A stretch of DNA of 64,000 nt from an uncultured Clostridia bacterium (GTDB taxonomy: Bacteria > Bacillota > Clostridia > Christensenellales > Borkfalkiaceae), in contig CALVUR010000003.1 of the NCBI GenBank assembly GCA_944363645.1, positions 1-64,000 on the forward strand, given 5' to 3'. The notes beneath the pieces are model-generated. The model made no database searches and was not told where the DNA came from. It worked only from the letters and a program-made list of their open reading frames with translations. Of this stretch, positions 15,077 through 23,716 are shown piece by piece; position 1 is the first letter of the stretch; each line of letters begins with the position of its first letter. A program made the position numbers and the translations under genes.

Positions 15077-15641
15077 TTACTCTTTAATATACCTTATAAC
15101 TTTTGCTGGCACACCGCAACAAATTGCGTTTTTAGGAACATCTTTTGTAACGACTGCCCCAGCACCGATTATTGCGTTTTCACCGATGGTAACACCGCCT
15201 AAAATTACGGCTTTTGTGCCAATCCAAACGCCACTTTTTAAAACTATTGGCTTTGCGTACATGTTGGCACGCCGCTTTTACTTCATCGTGATTTAATGTT
15301 GCAAACACCACTTGATGACCGATAAGACAGTTATCGCCTATTGTAATACCTGCTTGGTCTTGAAAGACGCAACCACCATTTATAAACACATTTTTGCCTA
15401 TGGTTAAATTTTTGCCAAAGTCGGTATAAATGGGCGGAAAAAGCCTGAAACTATCGTCAACTTTTTCGCCTGTAAGTTTAGACATTAACCTTACAATTTT
15501 TTTATTACTTTTTGCACCACTATTTATTTTTGCAGTGATTTTTCTTGCCTGATATGATGCTTTGTGCATAACCAAATGGGCGTCGCTGCCGGCGGTTATG
15601 TAACCACCTTTTACAAATTCTTTATATTCGTTTACCGTCAT
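15077..15641 (-). pseudogene. hexapeptide-repeat acetyltransferase (Maa/NodL-like), frameshifted
   Basis: The first 120 residues (MTVNEYKEFVKGGYI..., then IGKNVFINGGCVFQDQAGITIGDNCLIGHQVVFATLNHDEVK) and the last 65 (RRANMYAKPIVLKSGVWIG..., VTKDVPKNAICCGVPAKVIRYIKE) form one left-handed beta-helix acetyltransferase. It is split by one extra base in the A run at 15276-15279. Dropping one A gives the continuous family sequence NHDEV-KRRANMYAKP. The catalytic His is in the intact first half, but the C-terminal coils are lost without correction. Such enzymes acetylate sugars or small acceptors with acetyl-CoA. It is divergent to the LysR-type gene. Confidence 0.8.
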
Positions 15642-15724
15642 AACTTCACCAAAAAGATTTATGATAAAATTATAAAATAGCCTTTATTATATGTCAAATA
15701 CTTATATTGAATGCCATTTCATAG

Positions 15725-15754
15725 TTGACGGCTATGGTTTTTATTTGGTATAAT
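15725..15754 (+). promoter_or_regulatory. promoter of the LysR-type gene
   Basis: TTGACG, 18-base spacer, TATAAT, 15 bases before the start codon, in the divergent region shared with the acetyltransferase. Confidence 0.75.
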
Positions 15755-15769
15755 TTATAAGGAGGGCTT

Positions 15770-16660
15770 ATGGAATTAAGAGAATTGAAATATTTTTTAG
15801 CCGTTGCGAAAGAACAAAGCATCACAAAAGCGGCGGAAGAACTTTATATATCCCAACCGAGTTTGTCAAAGCAAATGCAAAACTTGGAAGCAGAACTTGG
15901 TCAAACCCTTTTTATACGTGGAAGTAGAAAAATAACCTTAACCGAAGCGGGGCTTTTACTTAAAAAGCGTGCGGAAGAAATGCTTGCGCTTTACGAAAAA
16001 ACGCAGGCGGAAATTGCAAGTTGTGAAAAGGTTGCCGGCACAATTTTGATTGGTGGTGGCGAAAGTTATACCATGCGAATTGTAGCAAAGGTGGCAAAAA
16101 AGATGCAAGATGAGTATCCCCTTGTAAAGTTTACATTTTTTAGTGGCGATGCAAGTTTTGTAACCGAACGGCTTGACAAAGGGCTTATTGACTTTGGTGT
16201 TTTGGTCGATGTAAGCGACCTTGCAAAATACAATTCTTTACGCCTACCTAATTATGACGAATGGGGCGTTTTGATGCCAAAAGATTGCGAACTTGCCAAA
16301 AAAGATTTTGTAACGGCAGACGATTTAAGGGACAAACCCCTTTTGGTTTCAATGCAATGCTTGGAAAAAGGAAGTCAAATTTACGAATGGTTTAACGGCA
16401 AAGTTAGCCACCTTGAAGTTAGGGCAAAGTACAATTTAATTTATAACGCTACCCTTTTGGTGCGTGAAAAAATGGGCTATGCACTCGCTTTAAAAAACCT
16501 TATAAACACCACGGGCGAAACGCTTACTTTTAAGCCCTTATACCCGCAAGTAAAGACTTACCTTGACATCGTTTGGAAAAAGTACGCAGTATTTTCTAAA
16601 CCGGCGCAAATCTTTTTAAACATGCTAAAAAGCGAAATTGAAAAGGAATTTAGCCTTTAA
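15770..16660 (+). CDS. LysR-family transcriptional regulator
   Basis: The 296-residue protein has an N-terminal winged helix (MELRELKYFLAVAKEQSITKAAEELYISQPSLSKQMQNLEAELG, residues 1-45), a linker helix and a two-lobed effector domain from about residue 90 (GTILIGGGESYTMRIVAKVAKKMQ). AAGGAGGGC precedes the ATG. LysR regulators usually control the divergent neighbour, here the acetyltransferase gene, but that target is frameshifted. The ligand is unknown. Confidence 0.92.
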   Translation: MELRELKYFLAVAKEQSITKAAEELYISQPSLSKQMQNLEAELGQTLFIRGSRKITLTEAGLLLKKRAEEMLALYEKTQAEIASCEKVAGTILIGGGESYTMRIVAKVAKKMQDEYPLVKFTFFSGDASFVTERLDKGLIDFGVLVDVSDLAKYNSLRLPNYDEWGVLMPKDCELAKKDFVTADDLRDKPLLVSMQCLEKGSQIYEWFNGKVSHLEVRAKYNLIYNATLLVREKMGYALALKNLINTTGETLTFKPLYPQVKTYLDIVWKKYAVFSKPAQIFLNMLKSEIEKEFSL

Positions 16661-16698
16661 CCATTTAACATTTTACTTAAAAAACCTATAAAAAAGTG

Positions 16699-16725
16699 GC
16701 TAAAACTCACACATGCCCCCTATTA
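16699..16725 (-). repeat. R2 repeat copy d
   Basis: GCTAAAACTCACACATGCCC then CCTATTA on the plus strand, one of the best-matching R2 copies, just after the LysR-type gene. Confidence 0.65.
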
Positions 16726-16861
16726 AATGAAAATTTTACCGACAAGTAAAAAATTTAAATCAAAAAAATAAGGGCGCAAAAATCAGTTTTACAAAATTTT
16801 AAAAAATGTTAAAAAATGTCAACTTTAACCAAAATAACACAAAAATATAACCTTTAAAACA

Positions 16862-16890
16862 TTGACATAAAAATCTGCTTTTGTTATAAT
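16862..16890 (+). promoter_or_regulatory. promoter of the riboswitch-ATPase transcript
   Basis: Perfect TTGACA, 17-base spacer, perfect TATAAT. Transcription would start near 16897, immediately before the riboswitch. Confidence 0.92.
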
Positions 16891-16896
16891 GCTTAA

Positions 16897-17014
16897 AAGA
16901 AAGGGAGTAGTTATATCTTTCACCGTCAACACGTTGCTTGCAACCGGTTGAAAGAGCCGACTTTTTATTTTTTTCGGTAACAAGACTTTCGGCTTTATGC
17001 CGATAGTCTTTTTT
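16897..17014 (+). ncRNA. yybP-ykoY (Mn2+) riboswitch with terminator
   Basis: The conserved loops of the yybP-ykoY class are visible: GGGAGTAG at 16903-16910 and CGTCAACAC at 16924-16932, then GCAACCGG and a closing stem TCTTTCA / TGAAAGA. The expression platform is a terminator (AAGACTTTCGGC / GCCGATAGTCTT plus eight T, 16983-17012). AGCCGA at about 16955 can pair with the terminator's TCGGCT as antiterminator. Known members bind Mn2+ and switch on Mn2+ export genes. The P-type ATPase 210 bases downstream fits this. Confidence 0.88.
16983..17014 (+). terminator. riboswitch expression-platform terminator
   Basis: AAGACT..CGGC / GCCG..AGTCTT with a T run, sitting between the aptamer and the ATPase gene. 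Read-through would require metal-dependent antitermination. The 210 bases from here to the ATPase start hold no gene. Confidence 0.85.
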
Positions 17015-17224
17015 TTGTCCTTTATAAATTCCGCCGCCCAAAAAACGCCACTTCTTCCCTACTATTAAAAAAAGGCTTTAAACAGCAAGGGCTAAACAAA
17101 AAAGCAAGTGAACGAAAAAAGCAAAAGAGCGAAAAAGCGGAAGGCGTTTAAAAGTTAGAAAAAAAATTACGGAATAAAAAAATTTTTACAATACAACTAA
17201 AAAACTTAAAAAGTGAGGTAAAAA

Positions 17225-19891
17225 ATGGTTTATCACAACACTGAAAAGCAAGTGGTTTTAACCGAGTTACAGTCGAGCGAGAGTGGTTTAACCAACCAAG
17301 AAGCGAGTGTAAGGTTAGAACGTGATGGCAAAAACGCACTTAAAGATGCGAAAAAGACACCGGGGATAATCAAGTTTTTATCACAATTTACCGACCCGAT
17401 GATTATCGTACTTTTGGTTGCAGCAGTAGTTTCAGCAGTGCTTACGATTGTTGAAAACGTAAGAAACAACACAAGCGAATGGACGGAACTTATTGACTGC
17501 GGTGTAATTTTGCTTATCGTAATCGTCAATGCGGTAATTGGGTTTATACAAGAAAACAAAGCCGAAAACGCACTTGCTGCACTTAAAGCAAAAAACAAGC
17601 CTTTTGTAAAGGTTATACGTGAAGGTGAACAAGTAGTTGTTGCTTCTGAAGAACTTGTTGTTGGCGACATTGTAATTTTGGAAGCGGGCGACGTTGTCCC
17701 AGCCGATTTAAGACTTATACAGTCAGCATCGTTAAAGATTGAAGAAGCCGCATTAACGGGCGAATCAGTCCCTGTTGAAAAGGATGCCGACGTAACCGTT
17801 GACGAAAAAGCACCACTTGGCGACAGAACAAACCTTGCCTTTTCTGGCAGCACCGTAACTTACGGCAGAGGCAGAGGCGTTGTAATTGCAACGGGTATGA
17901 ACACTGAAATGGGTAAGATTGCACAAATGCTTACCGAAGTACAAGAAGACCCATCACCACTTAACAAGCAACTTGGCAAGACGGCAAAGATTTTATCCAT
18001 CCTTGTACTTGGCATTGCTATCGTAATATTTGCCGTAAACATTTGCGCACACATATCAACGGGCATAACAACACCTGTAATAATGGATGCATTTATGACA
18101 GCCGTTGCAATCGCCGTTGCGGCAATACCTGAAGGCTTGCCTGCCGTTGTAACAATCGTACTTGCAATGGGTATGCAGACAATGAGCAAGCGCAACGCAA
18201 TCGTAAAAAATCTTCCTTCAGTTGAAACGCTTGGTTGCTGTGAAATTATTTGTTCAGACAAAACAGGTACACTTACCCTTAACAAGATGACGGTAAAAGA
18301 TAGTTATTGCCCATCGTTTGATAACGAACTTTTAAAACGCATCATGGCACTTTGCAACGACACTGTAAGCACAAAAACAGGTCTTGCTGGCGATCCAACA
18401 GAAACCGCACTTGTTGATTACTTTATTTTGGAAGGTGGCGATTATACACAACTTACCACCCAATATCCAAGGGTAAACGAAAAGCCTTTTGACAGCGTAC
18501 GTAAACTTATGACCACCGTACACACAAACGGCGGTAACACATATAGTTATACAAAGGGTGCACCCGACATGCTTATTGCACGTTGCGCATACATTTTAAC
18601 TGATACAGGCATAAGAAAAATCACCGAAGACGACAAGACTGCCATTGCAAACGCAAACAAAGCCATGGCGCAAAAAGCCTTACGTGTGCTTGCTGCCGCT
18701 TATAAAGATGGCGACGACACCAGCGAAGAAGGCATGACGTTTGTTGGTCTTGTTGGTATGATTGACCCACCACGCCCAGAAGTTAAAGCAGCCGTTAGCG
18801 AATGTATTTCTGCTGGCATTAAAGCACTTATGATAACGGGCGACCACATGGATACCGCTTGCGCCATTGCACGTGAACTTGAAATTTTGCACGACGGCGA
18901 CCTTACCGCAACGGGTGCAGAACTTGACAAGATGAGCGACGAATACCTTTACGAAAACATTCACCGTTTCTCTGTATTTGCACGTGTAAGCCCTGAAAAC
19001 AAGGTAAGAATTGTAAAAGCGTTTAGGGCAAACGGAAAAGTTACCGCAATGACGGGCGACGGCGTAAACGATGCACCATCTATAAAAGAAGCCGATATCG
19101 GTATCGGTATGGGTATCACAGGTACACAAGTTAGTAAAGAAGCCGCTGATATGGTGCTTACCGACGACAACTTCGCAACCATCGTTGGTGCTGTTGAAGA
19201 AGGTAGAAAAATCTATTCTAACATCACAAAAGCCATTCAGTTTTTACTTTCAGCAAACATCGCAGAAGTTTTGTGCTTGTTTATCGTTGAGATGATTGCA
19301 CTAATTTCTGGCATGCAACAACAATTTTTAACACCTATTATGATCCTTTGGGTAAACCTTGTAACGGACTCTTTCCCCGCCCTTTCACTCGGTACAGAAA
19401 AGGCAGAAAGCGACGTTATGATGCAACCACCAAGAAAGAGCCAGTCCTCACTATTTTCAGGTCAACTTGGTAAGGATATAATCATCCAAGGCATCATGCA
19501 AACCATTTTGGTAATGACATCTTACCTATTAGGTCAATATGTTTTAGGCGTTGCCCACCACGAAGAAGCAATGGCTATGGCATTTATAAGTTTATGCTTT
19601 ATTCAACTTCTTCACGCTTACAACTTGCGCTCACAAAGAAACAGCGTTTTAAATAAGGGCTTCTTCTCAAACAAGTTCTTAAATATGTCCGCTTTACTCG
19701 GTATTGCACTCACCTTGTTCGTAGTTTTAACACCTGGTGTAAACACTATCTTCTTAGGTTTAAGCGGTTCTGCTACTACATCATTCCACTTAAGCGCAGT
19801 TGAATGGGTTGTTGCAATTTCAGTTGCCGTTGCAATTATTCCTTTAGTTGAACTTCAAAAATTCATCGAAAGAAAAGTTTTCAAAAAATAA
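17225..19891 (+). CDS. P2-type cation ATPase, probable Mn2+/Ca2+ exporter
   Basis: The 888-residue P-type ATPase of the PacL/SERCA-like group has an N-terminal cation-ATPase domain, actuator TGES (LTGESVPVEKD), phosphorylation site DKTGTLTLNKM, nucleotide-binding KGAPD, and hinge MTGDGVNDAPSIKEADIGIGMG. Ten helices are expected. Ion-site residues are seen in AAIPEGLPAVV (helix 4) and NLVTDSFPALSLG (helix 6). Control by a yybP-ykoY riboswitch argues that it exports Mn2+, as for YoaB/MgtA-type pumps; Ca2+ is the alternative. It carries its own terminator. Aspartyl phosphorylation and export direction are family knowledge. Confidence 0.93.
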   Translation: MVYHNTEKQVVLTELQSSESGLTNQEASVRLERDGKNALKDAKKTPGIIKFLSQFTDPMIIVLLVAAVVSAVLTIVENVRNNTSEWTELIDCGVILLIVIVNAVIGFIQENKAENALAALKAKNKPFVKVIREGEQVVVASEELVVGDIVILEAGDVVPADLRLIQSASLKIEEAALTGESVPVEKDADVTVDEKAPLGDRTNLAFSGSTVTYGRGRGVVIATGMNTEMGKIAQMLTEVQEDPSPLNKQLGKTAKILSILVLGIAIVIFAVNICAHISTGITTPVIMDAFMTAVAIAVAAIPEGLPAVVTIVLAMGMQTMSKRNAIVKNLPSVETLGCCEIICSDKTGTLTLNKMTVKDSYCPSFDNELLKRIMALCNDTVSTKTGLAGDPTETALVDYFILEGGDYTQLTTQYPRVNEKPFDSVRKLMTTVHTNGGNTYSYTKGAPDMLIARCAYILTDTGIRKITEDDKTAIANANKAMAQKALRVLAAAYKDGDDTSEEGMTFVGLVGMIDPPRPEVKAAVSECISAGIKALMITGDHMDTACAIARELEILHDGDLTATGAELDKMSDEYLYENIHRFSVFARVSPENKVRIVKAFRANGKVTAMTGDGVNDAPSIKEADIGIGMGITGTQVSKEAADMVLTDDNFATIVGAVEEGRKIYSNITKAIQFLLSANIAEVLCLFIVEMIALISGMQQQFLTPIMILWVNLVTDSFPALSLGTEKAESDVMMQPPRKSQSSLFSGQLGKDIIIQGIMQTILVMTSYLLGQYVLGVAHHEEAMAMAFISLCFIQLLHAYNLRSQRNSVLNKGFFSNKFLNMSALLGIALTLFVVLTPGVNTIFLGLSGSATTSFHLSAVEWVVAISVAVAIIPLVELQKFIERKVFKK

Positions 19892-19896
19892 TTAAA

Positions 19897-19928
19897 CAAA
19901 AAGCCGAAGTTTTTCTTCGGCTTTTTTA
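19897..19928 (+). terminator. P-type ATPase terminator
   Basis: AAAGCCGAAG / CTTCGGCTTT with T run, directly after the stop. Confidence 0.92.
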
Positions 19929-19977
19929 TTTGCTTTTTAAGTTTAGTTTTTGCTTTTCCTCCCCTTTACCCCTTGTT

Positions 19978-19998
19978 TTTCACACATGCTACCTATAT
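19978..19998 (-). repeat. possible R2 repeat copy e
   Basis: TTTTTCACACATGCTACCTAT resembles the R2 core in reverse (GGGGGCATGTGTGAGTTTT), with several changes. The rest of the gap 19929-20221 is AT-rich with no gene I can support. Confidence 0.35.
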
Positions 19999-20221
19999 AT
20001 TTAAAATTTTACAATTTTTTCCACTGCCTTTTTTGATTTTTTTAACCAACTTTTACACAAATTGTTTTTGTAACTTTTACCCTAAATTAACAGGGCAATT
20101 TACAATAATAATGAACAAATTAGCCCAAAAAGTACAAAAAATGGAAAAATTTTACTAAATTTATACACCACTTTGTGGCGTATGTCAACCAACTTTTTTC
20201 AATTTGTGTAATAGTTTATGT

Positions 20222-20434
20222 ATGAATATTTCAAAGAGAATAGGTAGCAACCTAAAACAAGCAAGAAAAGACAAACATATGACGCAACAAGAAGTGGCAC
20301 TTGTTTTAAAGATGACACAGCAACAGTACAGTAGGTTTGAAAATGGCATATTTCAATTAAATTACGAACAAATTTTATGCTTATGTGATTTATATGAAAT
20401 TACGCCCAGCGAACTTTTTGATATAAGTTGTTAA
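20222..20434 (+). CDS. XRE-family DNA-binding protein
   Basis: The 70-residue single-domain Cro/C1 helix-turn-helix protein MNISKRIGSNLKQARKDKHMTQQEVALVLKMTQQQYSRFENG...LDLYEITPSELFD-like is intact over all five helices. ATG at 20222 is chosen because it opens the domain. No Shine-Dalgarno is seen before it or before the upstream TTG, so translation may be weak or leaderless. The gene ends inside a 23-bp tandem duplication. A housekeeping or phage-derived regulator are both possible; no target is evident. Confidence 0.85.
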   Translation: MNISKRIGSNLKQARKDKHMTQQEVALVLKMTQQQYSRFENGIFQLNYEQILCLCDLYEITPSELFDISC

Positions 20435-20465
20435 AAAAACTTGATATAAGTTGTTAAAAAAACTT
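20420..20465 (+). repeat. 23-bp tandem duplication over the XRE gene stop
   Basis: GATATAAGTTGTTAAAAAAA plus CTT occurs twice, head to tail (20420-20442 and 20443-20465). The first copy encodes the last residues and the stop of the XRE gene. The identical second copy lies in the 3' UTR. Perfect identity implies a recent duplication. Confidence 0.9.
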
Positions 20466-20567
20466 CAAATACCCTATTTTTAATGAAGTTAGGAAAAAAT
20501 GGCGTTATCAAATAAAAAGGATGATGCATATATTAAAGTGAGCCATTAGGCACATAGGAGATAAAAA

Positions 20568-21209
20568 ATGTCATTTTTTTCTAATTTTAATTCGGAAAAG
20601 TGTCCGTGTCAAATAACGGGCAACCCACTTAATGGGTTGGTAGAAAAAGTGTGCGTTGAAGTAAACAAAGTTTTTGACGCATGTATAAAGCAAACACAAG
20701 AAGAAGGCTTACAACTTACGCTTACCAACTTAACGCCAACAACACCAAGTTATCCCCTTACCTTTATAAGTGCAAAAAGCATTGGCACAACGGGGACGAT
20801 AACAAACTTGCAGATTGATAGACTTCAGGATAGACCAAACTTTGCACGTGTGCAAGCGACCATCACCATTCCCATTGAAGTTTTGTTTGTTGACGCCGAC
20901 AACGTTGAAGGCAAAGGCACATCGACAGTAACCATGCAACAAGATGTAATTATGTTTGTGCCAGAGCCGTCAATTATACCTTACACCGTAAACAGCGTTG
21001 TTTCACTTGTGTCATCGCAAGGCGTTTATCAGCAAGATAACAACTTTGTAATTTCCGCTTGCGTAACGCTTATTTTAAAAATTGTAATGACCGTAGACCT
21101 TTTAATGCCCTCTTACGGGTATTGCAATATACCGCCATGCCAAGACTATTCACAAGAAGTCTGCGCAGGCTTTTTTGAACTACCCCTATTTCCCAACACA
21201 AACAACTAA
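20568..21209 (+). CDS. conserved Clostridial protein of unknown function
   Basis: The 213-residue protein is Cys-rich at both ends (KCPCQ near the start, CNIPPCQDY...EVCAGFFELPLFP at the end), with NPLNGLVEKVCVEVNKVFDACIKQT and a beta-rich middle (GTITNLQIDRLQDRPNFARVQATITIPIEVLFVDA). I recall this arrangement from Clostridial genomes as a hypothetical protein possibly linked to the spore surface, but cannot name a function. AGGAG precedes the ATG. It has no signal peptide or membrane segment and has its own terminator. Confidence 0.75.
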   Translation: MSFFSNFNSEKCPCQITGNPLNGLVEKVCVEVNKVFDACIKQTQEEGLQLTLTNLTPTTPSYPLTFISAKSIGTTGTITNLQIDRLQDRPNFARVQATITIPIEVLFVDADNVEGKGTSTVTMQQDVIMFVPEPSIIPYTVNSVVSLVSSQGVYQQDNNFVISACVTLILKIVMTVDLLMPSYGYCNIPPCQDYSQEVCAGFFELPLFPNTNN

Positions 21210-21213
21210 ATAC

Positions 21214-21247
21214 ATAAAAATGCAGGCAAAATTGCCTGCATTTTTTC
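21214..21247 (+). terminator. terminator of the conserved Clostridial gene
   Basis: AAAATGCAGGCAA / TTGCCTGCATTTT with T run. Its end merges with R37 copy 12. Confidence 0.9.
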
Positions 21248-21276
21248 TTGATAACGGGCTTATAGCCCCACTTTTA
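21240..21276 (-). repeat. R37 repeat copy 12
   Basis: Core TTGATAACGGGCTTATA with GCCCCACTTTTA. The left arm is merged with the T run of the preceding terminator, and the right end touches the stop of the ABC-2 permease gene (21277). Confidence 0.82.
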
Positions 21277-22521
21277 TCAATTATTGTCCTTTTTGAAAAT
21301 CATCTTTAAAACCTTTGTCATTTTAATTTTTGTGCCGTATAAAAGTACGCCCACACGATAGATTTTTGCCGACAAATATCCAATGCCGACAACAGTGCCA
21401 ACTAAAATTAAGACAGAGATTAAGATTTCATACCACATAACATTACTCATGGCGATACGTGTAAACATTGCCATAGGCGATGTAAATGGCACATAGGATG
21501 CAATTTTCATAAGCAAACTGTCAATTTGGTCGCCTTGCATTGAAAACATGGTGATAAAAAAGCAGATAATGAACAAAAAGGTTATGGGCATAACCGAAGT
21601 ATTTATATCTTCAAGTTTATTTGCGGTTGAACCGACTGCGCCGTACATAAAGGCGTAGATTAAAAAGCCCAAAAGGAAGTATAAAACCATATACCCCAAT
21701 AGGTCAATGGGGATGTTGAAAAATGACTGAATAAGTTGATTATCGCCCCACGCCGACTTATTTAGGTTGTAAAAAATAATTGCCGACAAGAAGATTGACA
21801 AAAGTTGTATAAGCCCAGCAGTACATGATGCAAAGACCTTGCCGAACATCATATTTGTCGGTTTTGCGCTTGTAACCAGAACTTCCATCGCACGGGAACT
21901 TTTTTCGTTTGCGACGTTTGTTGCCACAAGTTGACCATACAAAAGTATTACCATGTAAAGGGCGAAAATCATGATAAATGTGTACATGAAGTTTTTAGAA
22001 TGGTCTTTGCCGAGCGTAACCACATTGGCGTTTGGCGTTGCCGACATGATATCCCCTGCCTCACCTGGCGAGATACCGCCACTTACCATTGCGTTTAGTT
22101 GGTAAATTTTGGTAAGCACTGCATCGATAATCATGGTGTTTTGGTCGTAAAGGGATAAATCGTTTACATAATAGTCATAAGTTAAAAGGTCGGTTAAATA
22201 GATTGCGCAATCGTATTCGCCACTTAAAACCTTGTCTTTTATCTCTTTCCTATCGCCATCATCCACCACGATTTTATACTCTGTCAACGCATTTTGAAGT
22301 GCGGGTGTAACGGTTTCACTTAAACTTTCATCGGCATAACATACCCCCATTACACCGCTTTGGGCGGTAGATGTATCGGGTTTTACCAAAGAAATTATTG
22401 TGGGAAGCAATAAAATTACCACGGCAAGCACGGCGATTAAAAATATTGTTACGCCCATGAAAACCTTGTTTTTAAGGTAGGACTTTAACTCAAATTTGAA
22501 TATGGTAAAAAACTGTTTCAT
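21277..22521 (-). CDS. NatB-like ABC-2 permease
   Basis: The 414-residue ABC-2-type exporter permease has one N-terminal helix (VFMGVTIFLIAVLAVVILLLPTI), a large extracytoplasmic domain (about residues 50-170) and a five-helix bundle containing NVANEKSSRAMEVLVTSAKPTNMMFGKVFA, characteristic of NatB/YhaP proteins. It follows its ATPase by 12 bases. The family includes Na+ extrusion systems and drug or peptide exporters. Na+ is a guess from overall similarity. Confidence 0.85.
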   Translation of the reverse strand: MKQFFTIFKFELKSYLKNKVFMGVTIFLIAVLAVVILLLPTIISLVKPDTSTAQSGVMGVCYADESLSETVTPALQNALTEYKIVVDDGDRKEIKDKVLSGEYDCAIYLTDLLTYDYYVNDLSLYDQNTMIIDAVLTKIYQLNAMVSGGISPGEAGDIMSATPNANVVTLGKDHSKNFMYTFIMIFALYMVILLYGQLVATNVANEKSSRAMEVLVTSAKPTNMMFGKVFASCTAGLIQLLSIFLSAIIFYNLNKSAWGDNQLIQSFFNIPIDLLGYMVLYFLLGFLIYAFMYGAVGSTANKLEDINTSVMPITFLFIICFFITMFSMQGDQIDSLLMKIASYVPFTSPMAMFTRIAMSNVMWYEILISVLILVGTVVGIGYLSAKIYRVGVLLYGTKIKMTKVLKMIFKKDNN

Positions 22522-22533
22522 CTTGCACCCCCT

Positions 22534-23409
22534 TTAGGCAAACTCGACAAAAATGTCGTTTAAAGAAGGTTCGTAAACCTTGATTTGGTCAATGTCAAAT
22601 TCGTTTGAAAGTTTGACCATTATCGCCTTTTTATCGGCTTCATCTTTAAGTTTAATCATTACTTCGCTACTTGAAATTTGAGTGGCGTTTTCATATGCTT
22701 GTAAAATTTTGTTTACTTCGCCAGAACTTACCACAAGTTTATCACGGCGATAGGAATGTTTTATTTGCGCCAAGTTGCCCGAAAGCACATTTTTGCCACC
22801 GTTTAAAATGACAATGTCATCACAGAATTCTTCAATGTAATTCATTTGATGGCTTGAAAAAAGCACTATTTTGCCCATATTGATTTGCTCTTTAACCACA
22901 TCTTTAAAAAGCATTGCGTTTACGGGATCAAGCCCAGAAAATGGCTCGTCTAAAATAACGATTTGTGGGTTATGAATAATGGCAGTAATAAGTTGAATTT
23001 TTTGCTGATTACCCTTTGACAAAGTGTCCAAACGCTTATCTTTATACTCGAAAGCATCCAACCTTTTCAACCAATAATCTAACGACTTTTCAGCCTCTTT
23101 TTTATCCACACCCTTCAATTCCGCAAAATAAATAAGTTGTTCTTTAACCGTCTTTTTGGGGTAAAGCCCACGCTCTTCTGGCAGATAACCAAAAGTAATA
23201 GATTTATAATCAATAGGTTTACCATCGATTAAAATCTTGCCGTCGTCTTTAGGCAAAACATTCATTAAAATTCTTATAGTGGTGGTTTTACCTGCGCCGT
23301 TTCTGCCCAAAAGCCCAAGTGCCTTACCAGAGTTTGCGCAAAAACTTATGCCGTTTAACACCTTTTTTTGAGTAAACGATTTGCAAAGATTTTCTACTTG
23401 CAAAATCAT
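22534..23409 (-). CDS. NatA-like ABC exporter ATPase
   Basis: The 291-residue ATPase has Walker A GRNGAGKTTTI, Q-loop PEERGLYPKKTVKEQL, signature LSKGNQQKIQLI (SKGNQ variant seen in NatA/YhaQ proteins), Walker B VILDEPFSGLDP, H-loop FSSHQM, and a C-terminal extension of about 80 residues ending VYEPSLNDIFVEFA. GGGGG precedes the ATG. It forms an exporter with the permease at 21277. No regulator is adjacent. Confidence 0.9.
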   Translation of the reverse strand: MILQVENLCKSFTQKKVLNGISFCANSGKALGLLGRNGAGKTTTIRILMNVLPKDDGKILIDGKPIDYKSITFGYLPEERGLYPKKTVKEQLIYFAELKGVDKKEAEKSLDYWLKRLDAFEYKDKRLDTLSKGNQQKIQLITAIIHNPQIVILDEPFSGLDPVNAMLFKDVVKEQINMGKIVLFSSHQMNYIEEFCDDIVILNGGKNVLSGNLAQIKHSYRRDKLVVSSGEVNKILQAYENATQISSSEVMIKLKDEADKKAIMVKLSNEFDIDQIKVYEPSLNDIFVEFA

Positions 23410-23665
23410 AGCGTTACCCCCTTTAAAATTATTTAAGCGTTTATTTGCTTACTGCAAAACTTATTACACTATAACTATAGCATACCGCATTTTTTATTGC
23501 AACTAAACAAAGATTACATTCTTTATTTTCTTGCTACTTTTTGGTGGCATTGCTGAATTTCAGGCGCAATGCGGTAATGTTTTGATAAAATGCTACATTT
23601 TTAGTCCTATTTCATGGTCTATAAAAATTTACATTAAACCATATAAAAATATGCTAAAAATAACA

Positions 23666-23711
23666 AAAAAAGTGGCAAAGTCGGTCTATAAGCCCGTTAT
23701 TGCCACTTTTT
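23666..23711 (-). terminator. gltS terminator built from an R37 copy
   Basis: AAAAAGTGGCA / TGCCACTTTTT forms an 11-bp perfect stem enclosing an R37 core (TCTATAAGCCCGTTAT), followed on the minus strand by a T run. It lies six bases past the symporter stop. A repeat copy at this site serves as the stem and loop of the gene's terminator. Confidence 0.75.
23675..23711 (+). repeat. R37 repeat copy 13
   Basis: The 37-bp copy (left arm GCAAAGT, pentamer CGGTC, core TATAAGCCCGTTATTGCC) sits inside the terminator hairpin listed separately. Confidence 0.8.
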
Positions 23712-23716
23712 ATTAT

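Noticed and set aside
16799..17041. Minus-strand reading frame of 80 codons
   Set aside because: It covers the promoter and the yybP-ykoY riboswitch on the other strand and has no protein-like features.
18680..19129. Long minus-strand frames inside the P-type ATPase, similar ones in gyrA, pncB and dnaE
   Set aside because: Shadows of the coding strand; the plus-strand product has all family motifs.
19973..20158. Plus-strand reading frame of 61 codons
   Set aside because: Phe-rich translation of AT-rich spacer, no ribosome binding site, no recognisable domain.
21725..21760. R37-like stretch in the NatB-like gene (AAGTTGATTATCGCCCCAC)
   Set aside because: Only the ATTATCGCC portion fits; arms and pentamer do not align at 37 bp.
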